Shown here: piece after piece, positions 7,501 to 11,124 of the stretch | Numbering within the stretch: the stretch's first letter is position 1 | How the letters are laid out: each line of letters opens with the position of its first letter | NCBI GenBank assembly: GCA_013115135.1 | Contig: JABANP010000941.1 | Span: 1-11,124, forward strand | DNA: 11,124 nucleotides | From: Perkinsus olseni | Taxonomy: Eukaryota > Perkinsozoa > Perkinsida > Perkinsidae | Direction of reading: 5' to 3' | Program-made: the position numbers and the translations under genes | Notes under the pieces: generated by a model | Database searches by the model: none | What the model was told of the DNA's origin: nothing | Seen by the model: only the letters and a program-made list of their open reading frames with translations

Positions 7501-8689
7501 AAGAAGAGTGGCAGCTACAGAAATGACTGGGATACTCTATACCTTACAAGACCCTCTCGCCAAAGAAATATTCGTAAGCTCTCCACCAGGTGAAGATGGC
7601 CTTCCACTGGCGGTATATTCCAATCCTCCAGTAGGTCACGTACAACAAATGTACCACTGCCACTCTAGTAGCCCATTGCTTTGATATAGAAAGAGCTGCA
7701 GTTGATATCCACCTCCATCATGGGCACATGGAGCCACAGCAACATGATCTTCGAAATATTAAAATTGCTGGATCCGCCATATATCATAAATCAAAAGGAA
7801 ACACTTCTAGAAATGAATCTGGGCGACTAGTTGCAAGCACCGAGATGGTTTGGTTCATACTGGGGTACTCCTATGTCCATAGCAGCGTCCGATTTGTCCA
7901 CATTAATACTGCTCCTCGAGAACAACGGCCTGCCAGACTGAAATATCGACGGCATGATCGCGAGGAAGGGTTCCTCGGGGATGTTCCGCTTGCGGTATTG
8001 CGGAGAAATCGCCTACCTCCTCATCGTCGCTTCACTCCCGATCAGAGGACGCTGATAATTGACTGCTTACGGGCGGTCGAGCTACCGGATTCAATCTCGC
8101 GATTTGGACTGAGACCACCAGAACTTCAGTGGATTCTGCAACCATCTCAATATCTTACCTGGTTTATTCGTCGAAGTGTACCGCTTTCGGGCGAAGTACA
8201 GTCATCCCACGACCTCGTTCATAACGTGCAGGCAGTGTCTCCTTGGATCGATGGCCTAGGGCAACGGATTTACTTAAGGGAGGCTGCTATCCCAGCATTC
8301 ATGCGAGAACTTGCGTCTGCCACATCTGAAAGAAGAGTGGCAGCTACAGAAATGACTGGGATACTCTATACCTTACAAGACCCTCTCGCCAAAGAAATAT
8401 TCGTAAGCTCTCCACCAGGTGAAGATGGCCTTCCACTGGCGGTATATTCCAATCCTCCAGTAGGTCACGTACAACAAATGTACCACTGCCACTCTAGTAG
8501 CCCATTGCTTTGATAACAGGTATACGATTCTCGTCGATTTCTAATCCACATCCTCTTGTCTATGGGATCCTTCCATTCGGAGGTCTGCCTATTCTCGTCG
8601 AACTCCATGTATGAAGCCTTTCGGACGGCAGGATTCATAACAGATTCATCCCCTGAACATCAACAAAGCGTATATCCTTTGCTCAAAAG
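1373..8689 (+). CDS. Helitron Rep gene, multi-exon, 3' end missing
   Basis: This is the rolling-circle initiator of a Helitron transposon, which nicks and joins single-stranded DNA during transposition. My splice model is 1373-1589, 1701-2600, 2727-5270, 5346-5753, 5797-5914, 6000-6810, then 8520-8689, giving about 1,720 codons. It skips two extra copies of a tandem repeat. Recognition rests on the Helitron N-terminal motifs (GHILLN, LYPE, TYTCN), RWEFQ followed by GNLPHIHCLLW, and YLAKYAAG. The late motifs LRPPEL and FLIHILLSMG also support it. The glycine-asparagine form before the HIH resembles Helitron2/Helentron Reps as I remember them. A PIF1-like helicase should follow but is not seen. 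The ATG at 1373 is chosen because it opens a Lys/Arg-rich start before the first Cys pair; the same frame is open from 1127. Family assignment is firm; exact exon ends are inferred. Confidence 0.85.
1590..1700 (+). other. Inferred intron 1 (111 bp, phase 1)
   Basis: It begins GTAGGT and ends ACACCTTCAG. Removing it joins codon base 1589 to 1701-1702, skips the in-frame TGA at 1667 and leads directly into the Cys-rich block. The alternative is that two separate ORFs lie here with a start at 1673. Confidence 0.5.
1701..2600 (+). CDS. Rep exon 2: Cys/His-rich N-terminal block
   Basis: This is an open frame of 300 codons with ordered Cys/His positions. They are HCDNCW at 1721, C-x2-C at 1853 with a third Cys after an HGG, RC-x3-C at 2189, TCKRH at 2405, and GNLPSKWSDQLAHAV shortly before the end. 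The spacing suggests one or two zinc-stabilised folds. From memory, similar blocks with a TC-x2-H-x-GG step and an SDQ(L/I)AHA step occur in the N-terminal parts of very large Rep proteins of Helitron2-like elements. I cannot check this here. The function is unknown; DNA recognition or a strand-transfer accessory role is possible. If intron 1 is wrong, translation could start at ATG 1673. Confidence 0.65.
2601..2726 (+). other. Inferred intron 2 (126 bp, phase 1)
   Basis: It begins GTAGGA directly after CCCAG and ends in a pyrimidine-rich CTGCCTTAG. Removal rejoins the same reading frame (g2600 with 2727-2728). Without it the frame stops at TGA 2609. A shorter alternative acceptor at 2652 opens another frame that stops at 2724, so I prefer 2726. 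Confidence 0.55.
2727..5270 (+). CDS. Rep exon 3: linker, Cys cluster, Helitron N-terminal domain
   Basis: This is a single open frame of about 848 codons. From 5' to 3' it holds a helical stretch; a Pro/Ser/Thr-rich, probably disordered linker (about 3038-3295); and an unassigned globular part with WHLVLLLN and GWWFTT. Next is a Cys/His cluster at 4034-4168 (C-x2-H, C-x4-C, C-x4-C, C-C-x2-C), then an acidic Ser/Asp stretch (about 4261-4398). The Helitron N-terminal domain runs from GHILLN (4490) through PLLYPE (4613), PSIFW, RLTD-like and TDPRYIE steps to TYTCNQ (about 5030). It ends at RWEFQ (5246-5260), the step that immediately precedes the HUH motif in Helitron Reps. The final G of the RG step is split by the next intron. 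The last third is confidently Helitron; the middle is unassigned. Confidence 0.85.
4034..4168 (+). other. Cys/His cluster, probable zinc-binding module in Rep
   Basis: Within 45 codons there are Cys at 4034, His at 4043, Cys at 4088 and 4103, Cys at 4127 and 4142, and C-C-x2-C at 4154-4168. The paired spacing is what a cross-brace or B-box-like zinc fold shows, with basic residues between the pairs. It sits just before the acidic linker and the Helitron N-terminal domain, so it probably belongs to the DNA-recognition part of Rep. No named family is assigned. Confidence 0.6.
5271..5345 (+). other. Inferred intron 3 (75 bp, phase 1)
   Basis: The donor is AAGAG|GTAGCA and the acceptor TTTCAACAG|GT. 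Splicing joins EFQTSR-G to NLPHIH, exactly the expected order before the HUH histidines. Unspliced, the frame stops at 5306. This is the best supported intron in the gene. Confidence 0.85.
5346..5753 (+). CDS. Rep exon 4: HUH endonuclease core
   Basis: This exon carries the metal-binding HUH motif as H-I-H (5357-5365) within GNLPHIHCLLW. The HUH histidines position a divalent metal for nicking single-stranded DNA in Helitron, plasmid and viral Reps. About 60 codons later comes a Cys/His group, H-x-C at 5540-5548 then H-x2-C at 5558-5569, with a final C-R at 5600. This matches the zinc-like C/H step between HUH and the tyrosines in Helitron Reps. The open frame would otherwise end at TAG 5783; the next exon resumes in phase after a 43-bp intron. 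No catalytic residue appears lost. Confidence 0.88.
5754..5796 (+). other. Inferred 43-bp intron 4 (phase 1)
   Basis: The donor is GCAG|GTTTGT and the acceptor CATTATAG|GT. A branch-point-like GCTAATC lies about 22-28 bases before the acceptor. Splicing joins EELSAG to KHRYPTQ and keeps the frame through to the tyrosine motif. At 43 bp it is close to the minimum size for many animals. Confidence 0.7.
5797..5914 (+). CDS. Rep exon 5: segment between HUH and tyrosines
   Basis: This short exon of about 39 codons begins GKHRYPTQMNENAVV and ends DKYMSS, with the next Arg split across the intron. In Helitron Reps this is the segment that leads into the strand containing the catalytic tyrosines, where an Arg/Tyr-Pro step and an Asn-rich hydrophobic strand are usual. 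The hydrophobic NVLVVDKY strand fits. Both flanking introns are needed to keep it in phase with its neighbours. Confidence 0.75.
5915..5999 (+). other. Inferred intron 5 (85 bp, phase 2)
   Basis: The donor is CTCCAG|GTGAGA, close to consensus, and the acceptor CTCACTCTTACAG has a good pyrimidine tract. Splicing joins KYMSSR to YLAKYAAG. The unspliced frame stops immediately at TGA 5916. Confidence 0.85.
6000..6810 (+). CDS. Rep exon 6: paired tyrosines and post-tyrosine domain
   Basis: It opens with YLAKYAAG, placing two tyrosines at 6001 and 6013 (Y-x3-Y), the paired catalytic tyrosines that form the covalent DNA link in Helitron Reps. After it come VASTEMVWFILGYSY, a conserved step seen downstream of the tyrosines in Helitrons; VHINTAPREQRPARL; LRPPEL (6451-6468); and PWIDGLGQRIYLREAAIP. 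I end the exon at a weak donor GTACAA (6811), because joining there to 8520 gives a continuous PLAVYSNPPVGH-VYDSRRFLIHILLSMG. Other phase-0 donors are GTAAGC at 6745 and GTATAT about 30 bases before 6811. Unspliced, the frame runs to TGA 6853-6855. From 6030 on, this exon is also copy 1 of the 829-bp array. Confidence 0.8.
6861..7684 (+). pseudogene. Second copy of Rep post-tyrosine segment
   Basis: This duplicates the part of exon 6 after the tyrosines and the 5' part of the following intron. It keeps VASTEMVWFILGYSY, LRPPEL and PWIDGLG, and its frame is open to TGA at 7682-7684. It has no HUH or tyrosines, so alone it cannot be a nuclease. The first ATG, at 6899, is an internal Met of the Rep, not a natural start. 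The most economical reading is that it lies inside a long intron running from copy 1 to 8519. It could instead be spliced in through an AG created at the junction (6859-6860). Confidence 0.75.
7690..8513 (+). pseudogene. Third copy of Rep post-tyrosine segment
   Basis: This has the same content as the second copy, open from the junction to TGA at 8511-8513. It is the copy that still joins the original downstream intron end (GATAACAG) and next exon at 8520. If the duplication had not occurred, its 3' end would be the native exon 6 end. It differs from copy 1 by one amino acid in the translated part (DLVHN). Any one of the three copies could be the one used by splicing, since the donor sequences at 6811, 7640 and 8469 are identical. 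Confidence 0.75.
8469..8519 (+). other. Inferred intron 6 end of Rep (51 bp, phase 0)
   Basis: It begins GTACAA and ends TTGATAACAG. Removing it joins PPVGH to VYDSRRFLIHILLSMG without a stop, skipping TGA TAA at 8511-8516. The donor is weak. GTAAGC at 8403 is a stronger donor in the same phase and would give a 117-bp intron. The acceptor is well fixed by the downstream frame. Confidence 0.6.
8520..8689 (+). CDS. Rep exon 7: FLIHILLSMG region, last Rep exon in window
   Basis: The frame reads VYDSRRFLIHILLSMGSF, followed by HSEVCLFSSNSMYEAFRTAG and on to YPLLKR. A FL(L/I)H-LLS-G-F-(T/S)E step followed by an EAFR-AG helix lies between the post-tyrosine region and the helicase in Helitron2-type Reps as I remember them, so this is the native continuation. 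It stops at a strong donor, CAAAAG|GTAAGC (8690), in phase 2; unspliced, the frame ends at TAA 8691-8693. Another frame through the same bases reads PLVYGILPFGGLPILVELH but hits TGA at 8612 and has a poorer fit. The helicase domain that should come next is absent from the visible sequence. Confidence 0.75.
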
Positions 8690-8736
8690 GTAAGCCCCAA
8701 TCGATAACAATCAACTCACAATCACGAACAAGCAAG
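8690..8736 (+). other. Truncated intron and junction with retroelement
   Basis: The sequence starts with a consensus donor GTAAGC and passes within about 50 bases into an open frame matching a retroelement gag. The Helitron-to-retroelement boundary therefore lies here, probably inside a Rep intron. I cannot define the exact breakpoint or a target-site duplication, because the other side of the insertion is outside the window. Confidence 0.55.
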
Positions 8737-9511
8737 GATTACTCTGTGGCGGTGACCCTCAAGAGCAAGGTGAACGAGAACGGACGGTGGGATGATCTGC
8801 AGGACGATGACAGCAAGGAGATCCTGGAGAAGGTAAAAGCCAGATTAGGTACGGCCAAGATACGTAATAACTGGACGATGAAGTTCGGCATCGGCCTAGC
8901 CTTCATGGATAAGACTGAGATGGAAAGGTTTGCACAACAAACTTCCGACGATATCGCCGTTCGGGAACTCAAAGGTCGAATGAAAGACTGTCGGTTGATT
9001 TGTAAGCCAGGTATGGCTTCCAATGACCAAGACATTCTAGACAGCCTACGACTGCGTAACGGTATTGATCCCGTTGATGTTAGGGTTCTAAAAATCGCTC
9101 GCAGTGGATACATATACCTGAGGGGCCCGAGAAAGTTATCGCGGGTATCCTCTCAAAATGCCTCATTTTCGTAGGCCTCGGCTCCGCGAAAGTGGTGGAA
9201 CATCAGTTCAAAAGGCTGTGCAACCAGTGTGGTAAGCATCACTCGGCATCCTCGCCGTGTCAAGGGGAAATATGCTGTATTAAATGCGGTGGTAGGGGCA
9301 CACCGTGCAGCGGTGTGACCGTCCTCGAGATTGGGAAGGGAGGAGCTGCACGGTGTGTGGCCTCTCGGGGCACAGCGCCCAGGAGTTCATGAAGTGTAGG
9401 TCTCTGGCCTCCCCAGGCTGCCAGAAATGTAGTAACCAACCCGGCTCCAGCAGCCGAGAGTGCTCCGACTGCTATGGAGACCGACTCGCGGGACATGGTG
9501 CCCGCAATTGA
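8737..9511 (+). pseudogene. Retrotransposon ORF1 (gag-like), broken
   Basis: It starts DYSVAVTLKSK, followed by an acidic helix with SKEILEKVKARLG, a pattern of the gag domain of Jockey/R1/I-type ORF1 proteins, which bind element RNA. The frame shifts once by one missing base at about 9125-9129, after which EKVIAGIL leads to three Cys/His zinc knuckles. A second missing base near 9297 breaks knuckle 2. No ATG precedes the first residues; the first usable codon in the open frame is a GTG at 8746, which is not a credible start. The 3' part past the third knuckle has further Cys pairs (CQKC, CSDC). Confidence 0.8.
9219..9397 (+). other. Three CCHC-type zinc knuckles in ORF1
   Basis: Knuckle 1 is CNQCGKHHSASSPC from 9219. 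Knuckle 2 is CIKCGGRG from 9276, followed after a one-base loss by HTVQRC ending at 9316, together C-x2-C-x4-H-x4-C. Knuckle 3 is CTVCGLSGH, with its last Cys at 9395, C-x2-C-x4-H-x7-C. Such knuckles bind nucleic acid in retrotransposon gag proteins. Knuckle 2 is split between two frames, so the protein cannot be made from an unedited transcript. Confidence 0.8.
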
Positions 9512-9715
9512 AGCCGTTACCCCAGGTGTGGGTGGCGGCGTTCAGTAATGGCCAGGCGAGAGGGCGACCCCAGAGGTCGCCCTGATCCTAATTCGAGCTG
9601 CATTCCCGATATTGAAGTTCACGCGGCTTCCGATTGTCAACAGCGTACCATTGCCCCGAAAATGAAAATGAAATTCACATCGTTCAACTCTTGTAAAATC
9701 AATCGCAGCGCTCGA
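9512..9715 (+). other. ORF1-ORF2 spacer with a 9-bp hairpin
   Basis: No conserved motif is visible between the last Cys pairs of ORF1 and the endonuclease. An exact inverted repeat, AGGGCGACC (9561-9569) and GGTCGCCCT (9575-9583), forms a 9-bp stem with a 5-base loop. A methionine-rich frame near 9660 followed by FTSFNSCKINRSARG may be the start of the endonuclease domain. Confidence 0.6.
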
Positions 9716-10350
9716 GGATCTGCGATCAAAAGTAGACCTTGGGGATGCAGTTGTCCTTCTACAGGAGCCCCCATGGGCTCTAAGGACCACTGGGCCGGTT
9801 TTTACCGTAGTTAGGTCCTTAGGTAAGGGTACCGGGGCTCAAGAATCGCGGCCACGGGCTGCGATACTGGTGCCGCCTGAGACCCCCGTTAAGGCTATAG
9901 TCAGAGGTGTTGACTTCTGTTGCCCTCGACGTCCTCCCTTGAGGACAGATGGCTTTACATGCATCTCGCTTTACATCCCAGTAGATAGCGAGCCATCGGA
10001 AATTTTTAGAACGCATATCGCAGGAGGCCCTGCTCTCTCATAGATCTGAAGGTATTATAGTAGGGGCTGATACCAACTCGGCCTCTGCTCTGTGGCACTC
10101 TAAGGCTAGCCAGGTACCGTCTCGCATGCGCGACAGGGGTGAGACTGTCGAACTTTTCCTCAGCAGATGGGATCTGGAGGTGGTCAATGGTAACAAAGAG
10201 ACTCCATCTTTTTCAGAACGCACGCGGGGATGTAAGCTGGATAGATGCGGCGTGCGTCTCAGCCAACATTCGCTCGTCCGCTGCTTTAGCCCTTCCTAGC
10301 TCTGTATCAGACCACTGCGCCCTTCTATGGGACGTACACTGGGGAATGAC
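9660..10350 (+). pseudogene. APE-type endonuclease domain of ORF2, broken
   Basis: This domain nicks target DNA to prime reverse transcription. Recognisable steps are VVLLQEPP with the catalytic Glu at 9765; GADTN at 10066-10077, which includes the catalytic Asp and Asn; SWIDA shortly after 10229; and the terminal SDH with Asp 10310 and His 10313. They lie in three different frames: 0 for the Glu part to a TAG at 10041, 1 for GADTN, and 2 for SWID to SDH. So at least two frameshifts have occurred, at about 10037 and about 10225. A further break lies near 9720 between the N-terminal strand and LLQEP. The catalytic residues remain readable despite the breaks. Confidence 0.82.
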
Positions 10351-10926
10351 TCTTGCGACCGACCGCAAATTTTTGCGGCGGACGCCTCCGTCGGCAACGG
10401 CGTTACGCCAATAACACAGACTGGCTCAACTTCGAAGCTGAAGTACACAAAAATGGGATCGTCGTTGGAACCAGCGTCGATCAACGAGGTCGAAGCGCTC
10501 GCGAAACGGGTCCAAGCAGTGATAGCGAGAGCGGTGCGAGTAGCGACTCCGGTATACACCCGGAAGCGGAAGAGAGACGGCAATGCTCAATGGTGGTCAC
10601 CGGAGCTGTCACGCTTAAGACGAGATTGCTCCAGAAAGCAGGCTGCTCTACGCAAGGCCCGGAGCCAAGGTAGGCTCAACATCGAGGCTATTGCAGAAGC
10701 ATCAAGAATAGCTAGGAGACGTTACACTCATGCGATCAAGAAAGCCAAAGGTAAGAGCTTCAGGGACTGGGTCAGCCGCCTTGGGGACACACGAGCCCCT
10801 GAAGTCCCTTCTGGAAGAGGCACCGGTCAACGTAGAATCGGTCGACGCCGAAGAAGCAGCGTCCACATTCTTCGGAGACACCGTTTCCCCTAGGGTGTAC
10901 ATTCCTAGCACTCGGGCCCTCACTTG
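10351..10926 (+). pseudogene. ORF2 linker between endonuclease and RT, broken
   Basis: After the SDH step the frame changes to one with NNTDWLNFEAEV, then again to a long basic stretch. The stretch includes WWSPELSRLRRDCSRKQ, RRRYTHAIKKAK and SFRDWVS. A WW-x-EL-x2-LR helix followed by a Lys/Arg-rich helix and a SF-x-W step is typical of the region between endonuclease and RT in Jockey/R1/I elements. Another shift near 10790 moves to EEAASTFFGDTVSP, the usual lead-in to the RT, ending at TGA 10925. Confidence 0.75.
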
Positions 10927-11051
10927 AAGATATGGGAGGACCAGTCTCTCGAGAAGAGCTTGAGAGTGCTATAGCTGCTCGTCCCAAAGGCCGAGCATCT
11001 GGATCTGACGACGTCGCGTACGAACACATCCACGTAGCTTGGAGATGCTAA
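10927..11051 (+). pseudogene. Start of reverse transcriptase domain
   Basis: The frame reads GGPVSREELESAIAARP, then KGRASGSDDVAYEHI, which corresponds to the first RT block of LINE elements (a VT-x-EEL-x3-I helix followed by a K-x-APG-x-DG-like turn). The turn is degenerate (ASGSDD). The frame ends at a TAA soon after AWRC, about 11049, and the rest of the RT is beyond or broken. Confidence 0.7.
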
Positions 11052-11124
11052 CGGCCGTTGGGCTGCCGCTTTGAGCCTGCTCACGACAGCGATCCTCCGT
11101 TTCCAATATTTCCCAAGGTGCTTT

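Larger units (their letters stand above)
6030..8516 (+). repeat. Three tandem copies of an 829-bp Rep segment
   Basis: The units are 6030-6858, 6859-7687 and 7688-8516. Each starts AGAAAGAGCTGCAG just after the paired tyrosines and ends in the next intron at TTTGATA. Compared by eye, copies 1 and 2 differ at five bases, 1 and 3 at five, and 2 and 3 at about six, so all are about 99.3% identical. Copies 2 and 3 share two bases against copy 1 (GGACTG for GGACTA; GGTGAAG for GGCGAAG). Coding changes are few: D to H in copy 2 (RRHHREE) and L to V in copy 3 (DLVHN). The array is recent and lies wholly inside one gene. Confidence 0.97.
8737..11124 (+). mobile_element. Decayed non-LTR retrotransposon, Jockey/R1/I type
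   Basis: The order gag-like ORF1, zinc knuckles, APE endonuclease, EN-RT linker and RT start, all on one strand, is that of a Jockey-superfamily LINE. It has no LTR. The 5' end appears truncated, because ORF1 has no ATG before its first recognisable residues and follows directly on Helitron sequence. At least two frameshifts in ORF1 and about six frame breaks in ORF2 show it is inactive. The window ends soon after the start of the RT. Clade placement (R1, LOA, I or Jockey) cannot be fixed without the RT core. Confidence 0.85.

Noticed and set aside
6070..8513. Three separate 261-residue protein genes
   Set aside because: Their ATG is an internal Met of Rep, they lack the HUH and tyrosines, and the last 14 codons read through an intron. 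They are copies of a Rep fragment, not a gene family.
6030..8516. Satellite or CRISPR-type array
   Set aside because: The units are 829-bp copies of coding sequence with no spacers; this is segmental duplication in a transposon gene.
8522..8614. Frame reading PLVYGILPFGGLPILVELH after the array
   Set aside because: The overlapping frame with FLIHILLSMG and EAFRTAG fits the Rep better and continues to a good splice donor, while this one stops at 8612.
8739..9113. Minus-strand open frame opposite ORF1
   Set aside because: A shadow of the gag frame with no motif.

Overview
The window is eukaryotic nuclear DNA made almost entirely of mobile-element sequence. It has no bacterial-style gene organisation, and I see no tRNA or rRNA. 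The coding regions only make sense once several very short GT-AG introns (about 43-126 bp) are removed. The organism cannot be named from this. The downstream retroelement is of the Jockey/R1/I superfamily type, which makes an invertebrate a reasonable but weak guess.

Positions 1-567 hold no gene I can support. From about 569 to 1330 there are three diverged direct repeats of about 240-265 bp. From about 1373 to 8689 lies one long, intron-containing + strand gene for a Helitron-family rolling-circle replication initiator (Rep), probably of the Helitron2/Helentron type. In order it has: a basic Cys-rich start; a Cys/His-rich N-terminal block of unknown function; a Pro/Ser linker; a second Cys cluster; an acidic Ser/Asp stretch; the Helitron N-terminal domain; the HUH endonuclease motif (HIH); the paired-tyrosine motif (Y-x3-Y, KYAAG); and a conserved post-tyrosine region with an LRPPEL motif. 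Inferred introns join these pieces in phase.

An 829-bp segment starting just after the paired tyrosines is present three times in tandem (6030-8516) at about 99.3% identity. Read straight through, it ends the protein. Splicing from copy 1 to the acceptor after copy 3 would restore one continuous Rep. The Rep frame then runs to a good splice donor at 8690. The PIF1-type helicase that should follow is not in the window.

From about 8737 to the end is a decayed, 5'-truncated non-LTR retrotransposon in the same orientation. It shows a gag-like ORF1 with three zinc knuckles, an APE-type endonuclease, the EN-RT linker and the first residues of the reverse transcriptase, all broken by frameshifts. 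It lies where the rest of the Helitron should be. This suggests insertion into a Rep intron, a chimeric junction, or a Helitron fragment placed beside an older retroelement.
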